DNA of 5,363 nt from Coriobacteriaceae bacterium AF08-21 (GCA_027687465.1 JAQCQR010000039.1:1-5363); one strand, 5' to 3'. Positions 1 through 5,152 are shown, counted from the first letter of the stretch. Notes: generated by a model not told the origin, from the sequence alone. Translations and numbers: made by a program.

Positions 1-174
1 AGGTGCCGGGAGCTATTCCCGCGTTGCGCTAGCTGCGGAAACGCGGGGCCCGTTCAGGCTGTTGCGTTGAGATTGAAAATCAACCAATTTGATTTTTACT
101 CATTTGACGCAGTCGATTGACTCGACACTTTCAAACACGGCAAAAGCAACTTCTCAAGTTTATCGACATATAAG
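1..174. other. Left-edge intergenic region with overlapping GC-rich hairpins
   Basis: I find no supportable gene here. The first plus frame is open from the window edge to a TGA at 118-120, so the tail of a gene entering from the left cannot be excluded, but the peptide has no recognisable motif. Two hairpins compete for the same bases: CGGGA (8-12) with TCCCG (17-21), and CCCGCGTT (18-25) with AACGCGGG (40-47), the latter an 8-bp perfect stem with a 14-nt loop. Neither is followed by a clear T-tract on either strand, so a terminator is not proven. From about 65 to 174 the DNA is AT-richer and shows nothing more definite. Confidence 0.4.
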
Positions 175-199
175 AAAAGCCTCCGTTACCGGAGGCTTT
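175..199 (-). terminator. Intrinsic terminator of the left tRNA-Arg gene
   Basis: Read on the minus strand, a 7-bp stem (GCCTCCG paired with CGGAGGC, 4-nt loop) is extended by three A-T pairs and followed by TTTTCTTAT. It lies 10 nt beyond the encoded CCA of the left tRNA gene. The same hairpin, slightly diverged, follows the right tRNA copy. Confidence 0.85.
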
Positions 200-209
200 A
201 AAGTTCAAT

Positions 210-297
210 TGGTGCGGCGTATAGGATTCGAACCTATGACGTTCTGATTCAGTTCTGATTCGTAGTCAGACCCTCTATCCAGCTGAGGTAACGCCGC
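210..297 (-). tRNA. tRNA-Arg(ACG) carrying an 11-nt internal duplication, possible pseudogene
   Basis: On the minus strand the acceptor arms GCGGCGT (291-297) and ACGCCGC (214-220) pair perfectly, followed by discriminator A and encoded CCA. The D arm is CCTC/GAGG, the anticodon loop is CTACGAA (anticodon ACG, Arg, expected to be edited to ICG), and the T arm is ATAGG-TTCGAAT-CCTAT. The sequence is identical to the copy at 462-538 except for an 11-bp tandem duplication (241-251 and 252-262, GTTCTGATTCA/GTTCTGATTCG on the plus strand). This lengthens the region between the anticodon stem and T stem from 5 to 16 nt. The normal anticodon stem can still form, and the extra bases could make a small CTG/CAG hairpin like a long variable arm. 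Mispairing with the second copy of the 3' stem strand is also possible. It has its own promoter and terminator, so transcription is likely; whether the product folds, is processed and is charged is unknown. Confidence 0.8.
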
Positions 298-309
298 AAC
301 GCACGGATT

Positions 310-338
310 ATTATGCACGTGACCCCTCGATGGGTCAA
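310..338 (-). promoter_or_regulatory. Promoter of the left tRNA-Arg gene
   Basis: Minus-strand TTGACC (333-338) and CATAAT (310-315) are separated by 17 nt, each with one mismatch to the sigma70/sigmaA consensus. The -10 ends 12 nt before the first base of the tRNA. This intact promoter argues that the altered tRNA gene is still transcribed. Confidence 0.75.
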
Positions 339-369
339 GCGACAATTTGGAAAAATTTTACGAAGTGAT

Positions 370-420
370 GATTAAGACGCTCGCGCCTCGACCGAGGTTC
401 GAATCCATGCGGTGGCGGCA
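370..420 (+). pseudogene. Possible decayed tRNA fragment
   Basis: On the plus strand a D-loop-like GATTAAGACGC (370-380) is followed by a T-loop-like GGTTCGAATCC (397-407) and a 3'-acceptor-like GGTGGCGGCA (411-420). GGTTCGAATCC has the invariant GG-TTCGAAT-CC pattern of bacterial tRNA T arms. Against a working gene: the T stem pairs at only two of five positions, no anticodon arm is present, no matching 5' acceptor strand (TGCCGCC) lies upstream, and there is no CCA. It could be a relic of a third tRNA, the 3' remnant of a tRNA left by an old integration, or chance. Confidence 0.3.
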
Positions 421-426
421 AAAAAG

Positions 427-451
427 AAAAGCCCCCGTTGCCGGAGGCTTT
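427..451 (-). terminator. Intrinsic terminator of the right tRNA-Arg gene
   Basis: Minus-strand stem GCCTCCG paired with CGGGGGC (loop GCAA), followed by TTTTCTTTTTT, about 10 nt after the tRNA CCA. Compared with the left copy, one A-U pair has become a U-G wobble. The hairpin therefore holds in RNA but not as a perfect DNA palindrome, which fits selection on the minus-strand transcript. Confidence 0.88.
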
Positions 452-461
452 CAATTTCAAT

Positions 462-538
462 TGGTGCGGCGTATAGGATTCGAACCTATGACGTTCTGAT
501 TCGTAGTCAGACCCTCTATCCAGCTGAGGTAACGCCGC
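462..538 (-). tRNA. tRNA-Arg(ACG), intact copy
   Basis: This is a standard 77-nt class I tRNA with encoded CCA. On the minus strand it has acceptor GCGGCGT/ACGCCGC, D stem CCTC/GAGG with a 9-nt loop, anticodon stem TCTGA/TCAGA with loop CTACGAA, a 5-nt variable loop, and T arm ATAGG-TTCGAAT-CCTAT. Anticodon ACG is normally deaminated to ICG by TadA and then reads CGU, CGC and CGA, which suits the many CGT/CGC codons in the neighbouring genes. It has its own promoter (551-579) and terminator (427-451). The left copy differs only by an 11-nt duplication, so this is the copy that can be trusted to supply the cell. Confidence 0.97.
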
Positions 539-550
539 AGCGCAAGACAT

Positions 551-579
551 ATAAAACCACTTTAGCTTATTGGAGTCAA
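551..579 (-). promoter_or_regulatory. Promoter of the right tRNA-Arg gene
   Basis: Minus-strand TTGACT (574-579) and TTTTAT (551-556) are 17 nt apart, with the -10 ending 12 nt before the tRNA 5' end. This is the same geometry as the left copy, although the surrounding sequence differs. It begins about 35 nt beyond the stop codon of the upstream unknown gene. Confidence 0.7.
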
Positions 580-615
580 GCACAATCTCAAACTTTTTTG
601 TGGAACGCAGTTTTG

Positions 616-993
616 TCATGCTGCTCCGCATATACCGACGTTCCCCGTACGATCGATTGGCTTTTCGATCACGTCAAACTTAGCATCAAGTTCCCTCAGG
701 AGCGATCTCACCCGCTGGGCACAATCATAATCGGCAAACGAGATGCTCAGCATGCGCGCGGCCTGGTTGGAAGTCCCAACCCCATAGAAATGCTCCAGGG
801 CCACAAGCCCCTCGTGCGCCACAAACGTCTCAACCACATGAGGCGACTCCTCAAAGCACCATTGGGTCAACGGACCCCCGCTCGTCTGTCGAACCACCAG
901 GCCACCCATGCCAGACGGCTCACACGTTACAAGCAGGTACTCCCCGCCCTCGTCGCTCTCAAACAAAACCACCCGATCATCAAACAGCTCCAT
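616..993 (-). CDS. Unknown 125-aa acidic protein, possibly SOS-regulated
   Basis: I do not recognise this family. Visible features: 125 aa, no signal peptide or membrane segment, an acidic N terminus (MELFDDRVVLFESDE), a hydrophobic strand-like stretch at 18-35 (EYLLVTC, GGLVV), a probable amphipathic helix near 88-104 (ADYDCAQRVRSLLRELD), and three Cys (24, 46, 91), with a fourth at 122. This suggests a small soluble alpha/beta protein. The start is supported by AAAGGGG at 999-1005, 5 nt before ATG, and codon use resembles the neighbours. Upstream, GAACAGTTGTTC (1054-1065) matches the LexA-box core and overlaps the likely -35, so DNA-damage control is possible. No terminator follows the stop, so transcripts may run into the tRNA-Arg gene at 462-538 and end at its terminator. 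Function cannot be assigned; that it is a real gene is supported by ribosome site, length and spacing. Confidence 0.75.
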   Translation of the reverse strand: MELFDDRVVLFESDEGGEYLLVTCEPSGMGGLVVRQTSGGPLTQWCFEESPHVVETFVAHEGLVALEHFYGVGTSNQAARMLSISFADYDCAQRVRSLLRELDAKFDVIEKPIDRTGNVGICGAA

Positions 994-1026
994 CGCGTCC
1001 CCTTTCTCTCGCTCTTATTTAGCAAA

Positions 1027-1065
1027 AGCATAGCAGGTAGATGGCTGTATACAGAACAGTTGTTC
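1027..1065 (-). promoter_or_regulatory. Candidate promoter with LexA-like operator for the 125-aa gene
   Basis: On the minus strand an extended -10 (TGC then TATGCT, -10 at 1027-1032) lies 34 nt before the ATG at 993, with a weak -35 near 1051-1056 (TTCTGT, spacer 18). The perfect inverted repeat GAAC-AGTT-GTTC at 1054-1065 overlaps that -35. It has the core of the LexA box of Bacillus (CGAAC-N4-GTTYC type) and of actinobacteria (TCGAAC-N4-GTTCGA type), with the flanking C present on one side only. A second palindrome, CTGTATACAG (1045-1054), abuts it. The promoter is weak by eye; the operator match is exact in its core. Confidence 0.5.
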
Positions 1066-1119
1066 GTGTGTTTTTTATTGAGCTGTCCGCACGGCATGGT
1101 ATGGACCTGCGCACGAAAT

Positions 1120-1143
1120 AGGGCGCCCCCGAAGGAGCGCCCT
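1120..1143 (-). terminator. Intrinsic terminator of serS with UUCG tetraloop
   Basis: Read on the minus strand, AGGGCGCTCC pairs with GGGGCGCCCT (10 bp, one U-G wobble) around a TTCG loop, an exceptionally stable tetraloop. It starts 23 nt after the serS stop. The following tract (TATTTCG) is only moderately T-rich. Confidence 0.8.
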
Positions 1144-1166
1144 TGCATATCGCCTATGCAGCCAAG

Positions 1167-2450
1167 TTACGCGACCGGCTCAATCTTCTCGAGGCCGCCC
1201 ATGTAGGGACGCAGGACCTCGGGGATCGTGATGGTGCCGTCGGCGTTCTGGTAGTTCTCCAGAATGGCAGCCATGGTACGACCAGCCGGCAGGCCGGAAC
1301 CGTTAAGGGTGTGCAGGTAGCGCGAACCCTTGAAGTTCTCGGGGTCGCGATACTTGATGTTGGCGCGGCGAGCCTGGAAGTCACCGCAGTTGGAGCAGGA
1401 GCTGATCTCCTTGTAGGCGTTGTAGCTCGGCAGCCAGACCTCGACGTCGTAGGTCTGACGGGCAGAGAAGCCCAGGTCGCCGGTGCACAGGCTAATCACG
1501 CGATACGGCAGGCCCAGCTGCTGCAGCAGGTACTCGGCCTCGGCGGTCATGCTCTCGAGCTCCTCGTCGGACTCCTCCGGCTTGGCAAACTTAACCATCT
1601 CGACCTTGTCGAACTCGTGCTGGCGAATGATGCCGCGGGTGTCACGACCAGCGGAACCGGCCTCCTCGCGGAAGCAGGGGGTGAAGGCAGTGTAGCGGCG
1701 AGGCAGAGTGTCGGCGTCCAGAACCTCACCGGCATGCAGGTTAGTCAGTACGACCTCGGCGGTAGGGATCAGGAAGTTGTCGCCCGAGACGTGATAGGCG
1801 TCGTCCTCGAACTTGGGCAGCTGGCCCGTACCGAACATGGTCTGACGCTTGACGACGATGGGCGGCCACCACTCCTTGAAGCCACGGCTCGTGTGCGTGT
1901 CCAGGAAGAAGTTGATAAGGGCGCGCTCCAGGCGGGCGCCGGCGCCACCGAGAACGGTGAAGCGGCTGCCGGAGAGCTTGTTGCCACGCTCGAAGTCGAG
2001 GATGTCCAGATCGGTGCCCAGATCCCAGTGCGGCTTAAAGTCGAAGTCGAACTCGCGCGGGGTGCCCCAGCGGCGACGCTCGATGTTCTCGTCCTCGTCC
2101 TTACCGTACGGGGTGGCCTCGCACGGAATGTTGGGCAAGTGAGACATGAAGTCGTACTGCTCCTGCTCAAGAGCGGTACGGCGCTCGGCCAGACCGTCAA
2201 TCTTCTCGTTGACGGCGCGCACGGCCTCCTTGGCGGCCTCGGCCTCGTCCTTCTTGCCCTCCTTCATCAGGGCGCCAATCTTCTTGGACTCGGCGTTACG
2301 CGTGGCCTGGAGCTCCTCGACCTCGGTGATGACGGCACGACGCTCGTCGTCGAGCTCAAAGAACTTCTCGCGATCCCAAGACGTCTGGCGGTTAGCCATG
2401 GCTACATCGATGGCATCGGGGTTCTCGCGAACAAACTTGATATCAAGCAT
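1167..2450 (-). CDS. serS: Seryl-tRNA synthetase
   Basis: This cytosolic class II aminoacyl-tRNA synthetase charges tRNA-Ser (and tRNA-Sec where present) with serine using ATP. The 427-aa length is typical. The N terminus [12 protein letters not shown] is the usual SerRS opening. Residues about 25-102 form the antiparallel coiled-coil arm (rich in E, K, R, A) that grips the long variable arm of tRNA-Ser. The catalytic core follows: motif 1 region near 181-200, TAE at 230-232 (serine binding), motif 2 with FREE at 260-263 (R261 for ATP), E348 in YKEISSCSN, and motif 3 GSGLPAGRT at 384-392 with R391. All expected key residues are present. I chose the ATG at 2450 because GGAGG (2456-2460) lies 5 nt before it; an in-frame ATG at 2477 would add nine residues but has no comparable site. 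Transcription probably starts in the divergent region near 2500 and ends at the hairpin at 1120-1143. The short leader leaves no room for a T-box. Confidence 0.98.
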   Translation of the reverse strand: MLDIKFVRENPDAIDVAMANRQTSWDREKFFELDDERRAVITEVEELQATRNAESKKIGALMKEGKKDEAEAAKEAVRAVNEKIDGLAERRTALEQEQYDFMSHLPNIPCEATPYGKDEDENIERRRWGTPREFDFDFKPHWDLGTDLDILDFERGNKLSGSRFTVLGGAGARLERALINFFLDTHTSRGFKEWWPPIVVKRQTMFGTGQLPKFEDDAYHVSGDNFLIPTAEVVLTNLHAGEVLDADTLPRRYTAFTPCFREEAGSAGRDTRGIIRQHEFDKVEMVKFAKPEESDEELESMTAEAEYLLQQLGLPYRVISLCTGDLGFSARQTYDVEVWLPSYNAYKEISSCSNCGDFQARRANIKYRDPENFKGSRYLHTLNGSGLPAGRTMAAILENYQNADGTITIPEVLRPYMGGLEKIEPVA

Positions 2451-2480
2451 TAGATCCTCCGGCGATATACATTCCATTTA

Positions 2481-2518
2481 GGTTGCAACCTTGTACATGT
2501 ATGGGCAAGTATATACTT
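2481..2518. promoter_or_regulatory. Divergent promoter region between serS and the small membrane gene
   Basis: The gap between the two divergent starts (2451-2561) holds three perfect palindromes: GGTTGCAACC (2481-2490), TACATGTA (2494-2501) and AAGTATATACTT (2507-2518). The last contains TATACT on both strands (plus 2512-2517, minus 2508-2513), a good -10 in either direction. No strong -35 is seen at 16-18 nt on either side, so the -35 elements are weak or an activator is used. Predicted leaders would be about 38 nt (plus) and 50 nt (serS). GGTTGCAACC could be an operator, but no regulator is implied by the sequence. Confidence 0.5.
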
Positions 2519-2561
2519 ATGAGCGTTTACGACCCAACTCAACTACGCAAGAAGGCACCCA

Positions 2562-2735
2562 ATGGACGCAGTTTTTTCCTTTTTGTTTGGCACCCGCACC
2601 GGTTTTGCCATCCTTTTCGCCGGCGGCATCCTGCTGTTTGCGATTATTGCCTTTGTAATGGAGAAGCGCACCCATAAGATGTATGTCGACCGCGGCCCCA
2701 AGTCCGAGGACGAAGAAGACAGCTTCTGGGACTAA
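2562..2735 (+). CDS. Small single-pass membrane protein, 57 aa
   Basis: This is a short gene with no family I can name. The translation starts MDAVFSFLFGTRTG, runs through one strongly hydrophobic segment at about 14-33 (rich in F, A, I, L, G), then EKRTHK and a polar, very acidic tail ending EDEEDSFWD. The basic residues after the helix and the lack of an obvious cleavage site suggest a membrane anchor with the tail in the cytoplasm (positive-inside rule, inferred). Support for a real gene: AAGAAGG at 2549-2555, 6 nt before ATG; a promoter-like TATACT 44 nt upstream; and a perfect intrinsic terminator 51 nt after the stop. It is divergent from serS and convergent with proC, so it is probably a single-gene transcript. 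It could be a subunit or modulator of a larger membrane complex, but nothing nearby identifies a partner. Confidence 0.75.
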   Translation: MDAVFSFLFGTRTGFAILFAGGILLFAIIAFVMEKRTHKMYVDRGPKSEDEEDSFWD

Positions 2736-2890
2736 CCTGCCAAAAAGGGACAGGTTTATTTTGGTCGGTTTTATCTGGGCAAACGCAAGTGCCCCGCAAC
2801 TGGAATTGAGCCAGTTGCGGGGCACTTTTCGCTAAAAGGACAAAACCGCAGGAAAAACCTGCCAACATAAACCTGTCCCTAAATAGCAGG
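2736..2890. repeat. Nested palindromic element filling the gap between convergent genes
   Basis: The left arm (2736-2781) and the reverse complement of the right arm (about 2843-2890) match over about 45 positions with scattered mismatches. Both begin CCTGC, and they share the perfect 14-mer AGGGACAGGTTTAT (2746-2759 and inverted at 2867-2880), followed by TTGG and GGTTTT blocks. Between the arms sits the terminator stem at 2787-2827. The element starts directly after one stop codon and ends two bases before the other. It could be a dispersed repeat family (REP or MITE-like) or a two-way terminator that has grown. With a single copy in this window its repetition cannot be shown. Confidence 0.65.
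2787..2832 (+). terminator. Intrinsic terminator, perfect 17-bp stem
   Basis: AAGTGCCCCGCAACTGG (2787-2803) and its exact complement (2811-2827) enclose a 7-nt loop. On the plus strand the stem runs into TTTTCGCT, so it ends the transcript of the 57-aa gene. On the minus strand the tail is ACTTGCGTTT, poorer in T, but a stem this strong may also slow or stop transcripts coming from proC. Confidence 0.9.
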
Positions 2891-2892
2891 TT

Positions 2893-3663
2893 TTACTGGA
2901 GGGTTGCGTCGATTGCCTTGACCAGGGCGCTGCGCATGCCGGCGTCCTCGAGCGCGACGACGCCCTTGATGGTGGCACCGCCGGGCGAGCACACGGCATC
3001 CTTCATCGCTGCGGGATGCTGACCGGTTGCGAGCTGCAGCTTTGCCGTACCCAGCACCATCTGGCTCACAATGCGATAGGCATCAGCACGCGGGATACCG
3101 TGCTTGACCGCTGCATCGCCCAGGGCCTCGATTGCCATAGCGACAAATGCCGGAGCGCAACCACCCACCGTGCCGCCCACGAACAGCAGGCTCGTATCGA
3201 GCTCGACCACCGCACCGAGCTTGCCAAGCAGATCAAGCACCACTGCGCTCTGCTCATCACTAAGCGTGGAAGCCTTCTCGCAAGCGATGACGCCCTCGCC
3301 CACCGAAACCGGCGTGTTGGGCACCGTCGAGATATGCGCGACGCCCGGCAGGACCTGCTCCCACTTGGCACTGTCCCAGGTCCAGGCAACCGACAGAACG
3401 ACCTTTTTGGCAAGAGCATCCTTGAGCGGGGCGAATACCTTCTCGATCATGTACGGCTTGACCGCAGCGACCACGATATCGGATGCGGCGACAACCTCGG
3501 CGGCATCGTGGCAAGCGGCCATCCCGCGCGCCTCACAGCGCTCAACCAGTGCGTCGTAGCGACCCGCACAGGCGCACATGTCGCTCGCAGCTACACCGGC
3601 AGCGATCCAGCCATCGGCCATAGCGCTCGCCATATTGCCAAAACCGACAAATCCAATCTTCAT
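2893..3663 (-). CDS. proC: Pyrroline-5-carboxylate reductase
   Basis: It catalyses the last step of proline synthesis: NAD(P)H-dependent reduction of 1-pyrroline-5-carboxylate to L-proline in the cytosol, as an oligomer. The 256-aa product is a little short for the family (about 270). The N-terminal Rossmann fold starts MKIGFVGFGNM (GxGNM at 7-11), VKP at 68-70 follows, and PNTP at 115-118 is the typical P5CR block. The C-terminal dimer domain has GGTVGGCAPAF (163-173) and the family signature around PGGATIKGVVALE (227-239). The segment SVAWTWDSAKW (91-101) is unlike the usual small-residue sequence there. The ATG at 3663 is preferred because AAAGGA (3673-3678) precedes it by 9 nt; the upstream in-frame ATG at 3687 lacks a good site. 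rlmH lies 73 nt upstream on the same strand with no terminator between, so co-transcription is plausible. Downstream it meets the palindrome at 2736-2890. Confidence 0.96.
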   Translation of the reverse strand: MKIGFVGFGNMASAMADGWIAAGVAASDMCACAGRYDALVERCEARGMAACHDAAEVVAASDIVVAAVKPYMIEKVFAPLKDALAKKVVLSVAWTWDSAKWEQVLPGVAHISTVPNTPVSVGEGVIACEKASTLSDEQSAVVLDLLGKLGAVVELDTSLLFVGGTVGGCAPAFVAMAIEALGDAAVKHGIPRADAYRIVSQMVLGTAKLQLATGQHPAAMKDAVCSPGGATIKGVVALEDAGMRSALVKAIDATLQ

Positions 3664-3736
3664 ATCACATAGTCCTTTCAGACACATTCCTCAAAACGAA
3701 AGCTATTGTCCCACGCCATTGTTTCGTATTGCTGAC

Positions 3737-4207
3737 CTATTTGTGATACGGCTCGCCGCGGCTAATCTTGCAGGCGCGGTAGATCTGCTCCAGCAGCACC
3801 ACGCGCGCCAAGTTATGCGGCAAGGTAATACGTCCAAAGCTGAGCATCTCGTCGGCTCGTGCGCGCACGTCATCGCTCACGCCGTCCGATCCGCCAATTA
3901 CAAAGGCGATGTCGCTGTTACCACGTAGCATAAGATCATCGAGCCGCGCCGAAAGTTCCTCGCTCGAGCGCTCTTTGCCCTCAATGGCCAGCAAGATCAC
4001 ATGTGCTCGAGGCGGCAGGGCTGTAAGAATCGCCGCCCCCTCCTTGTCGCGCGCGGCATCCACACCGCCCGCCTTGGCCGGGTCGATATCGGCCACCTCG
4101 CGCATATCCACCTTGGCATAGGCACCTAGGCGCTTGGTGTACTCAGCGCACGCGTCCTTCCAAAAGCGCTCCTTGAGCTTACCGACGCAAACGACGGTGT
4201 ATTTCAC
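3737..4207 (-). CDS. rlmH: 23S rRNA (pseudouridine-1915-N3)-methyltransferase RlmH
   Basis: It methylates N3 of pseudouridine 1915 in helix 69 of 23S rRNA on assembled 70S ribosomes, using S-adenosylmethionine; it is a small SPOUT-class homodimer. The 156-aa length is normal. The N terminus MKYTVVCVGKLKERFWKDA, the SAM-binding FVIGGSDG (102-109), the helix HNLARVVLLEQIYRA (131-145) and the C terminus GEPYHK are the diagnostic RlmH features. Translation starts at GTG (4205-4207). The Shine-Dalgarno AAGGAG (4217-4222) is 9 nt upstream and lies within the last two sense codons of the SPFH gene, whose TAG (4214-4216) is only 6 nt from this GTG, suggesting translational coupling. proC follows 73 nt downstream. 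Confidence 0.97.
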   Translation of the reverse strand: MKYTVVCVGKLKERFWKDACAEYTKRLGAYAKVDMREVADIDPAKAGGVDAARDKEGAAILTALPPRAHVILLAIEGKERSSEELSARLDDLMLRGNSDIAFVIGGSDGVSDDVRARADEMLSFGRITLPHNLARVVLLEQIYRACKISRGEPYHK

Positions 4208-4213
4208 GCGCGT

Positions 4214-5152
4214 CTACTCCTTCGAATCGTTTTGAACTTTGCCGGCGGCCAGCATCTGCTCGAACATCGAGGCCGACTGCGAAAAGTCGCTCGGCAGCAC
4301 GACCGTCGAGGTTTTACCCGTGCGAGCGAACTCCGTCATCATCTCGGACCACTGCGTAAACATGAACAGTTGGTTGGCCTCGTCATTGCCGACACCCGTC
4401 TCCTGGATGATCTCGAGCGAATCTTTGATACCCAGCGCGATGGCCTTGCGCTGGTTGGCGATGCCCTCGCCCGCCTTTTCCATAGCCTCGGCCTCGGCGG
4501 TCGCCTCGGTGACGCGCTTGATGCGGTCGGCCTCGGCGAGCTCCTGCGCGGCAGCGCGCTTGCGCTGGGCAGCGTTGATGTCGTTCATGGAGTTCTCAAC
4601 CTCGGTCGGCAGTGCGATTTTGGTGATGAGCGTCGACACGAGGGTGAAGCCGTAGGCGGCCATCTGCTCGGAAACGGTAGCGTTGACATCCTTGGCGATG
4701 TCATCCTTCTTGGCAAAGACCTCATCGAGTGTGTAGACGGGGATGGAGGAGCGCAGGGCGTCGGTGATGAAGTCGCGCATCTGGTCGACGGGCTCCTGCA
4801 GCATATAGTAGCTCTTGTAGATGCCCGAATCTGCCGGGCCGGCGCCCATGTCATAGCTCACGTGGTACTGAGCGGAGACCTCAAGGCCAATGGTCACGTT
4901 GTCCTGGGTCTTAACGTCGATGCCAAAACCATTTTTCATGGTGCGCAGGCTCACCGTGGCGGCCTTGCGGTCGATCACGGGCACCTTCACGTGGAAGCCC
5001 GCGTTGACGATACGATTGAACTTACCCAAGCGCTCGATGATCACAGCGTGCTGCTGCTCAACGACGTAGCAGGCGTTGGGAAGCAACAGCAGCAGGATGA
5101 TGATGGGAATCAAAAGGCTGGTAAGGGCAGCGATGATACCGGAAAACAGCAT
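4214..5152 (-). CDS. SPFH/band-7 domain membrane protein, HIR-like
   Basis: This 312-aa protein belongs to the stomatin/prohibitin/flotillin/HflKC superfamily and most resembles the hypersensitive-induced-reaction (HIR) type. An N-terminal hydrophobic segment at about 4-25 anchors it. The SPFH domain follows (VVEQQHAVIIERLGKF, then GFHVKVPVIDRK, with KTQDNVTIGL near 81-90), including YTLDEVFAKKDDIAKDV (140-156) and NDINAAQRKRAAA (190-202). An Ala/Glu-rich coiled coil spans about 195-230, then ANQRKAIALGIKDSLEII (232-249) and LFMFTQW (262-268), all typical of HIR proteins. Such proteins form large membrane-bound rings that organise membrane domains and often affect membrane proteases; the exact role here is unknown. 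The start at 5152 is set by GAGGAG (5158-5163), 5 nt upstream; the open frame to 5236 lacks such a site. It is first in a probable operon with rlmH. HflK, HflC or a true stomatin are less likely by motif pattern. Confidence 0.92.
   Translation of the reverse strand: MLFSGIIAALTSLLIPIIILLLLLPNACYVVEQQHAVIIERLGKFNRIVNAGFHVKVPVIDRKAATVSLRTMKNGFGIDVKTQDNVTIGLEVSAQYHVSYDMGAGPADSGIYKSYYMLQEPVDQMRDFITDALRSSIPVYTLDEVFAKKDDIAKDVNATVSEQMAAYGFTLVSTLITKIALPTEVENSMNDINAAQRKRAAAQELAEADRIKRVTEATAEAEAMEKAGEGIANQRKAIALGIKDSLEIIQETGVGNDEANQLFMFTQWSEMMTEFARTGKTSTVVLPSDFSQSASMFEQMLAAGKVQNDSKE

Noticed and set aside
210..297. Intron within the left tRNA-Arg
   Set aside because: The extra 11 nt are an exact tandem copy of adjacent tRNA sequence outside the anticodon loop, too short for a self-splicing intron.
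412..1206. Plus-strand open frame running across the tRNA and the unknown gene
   Set aside because: It reads through a tRNA, a terminator, a promoter region and the start of the serS terminator area, which is not compatible with a real gene.
1143..2453. Long plus-strand open frame opposite serS (436 codons)
   Set aside because: It is the antisense shadow of a complete, motif-perfect SerRS; its product is a low-complexity Leu/Val/Gly/Ala-rich string with no family features.
2451..2477. Nine extra N-terminal residues on SerRS
   Set aside because: GGAGG lies 5 nt before the ATG at 2450, and the family normally starts at MLDIKFV.
2451..2561. T-box riboswitch upstream of serS
   Set aside because: Common for serS in Gram-positive bacteria, but the divergent gap is only 111 nt and shows no T-box sequence or terminator/antiterminator pair.
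3016..3672. Plus-strand open frame opposite proC
   Set aside because: Antisense to a clear ProC; no start signal or motif.
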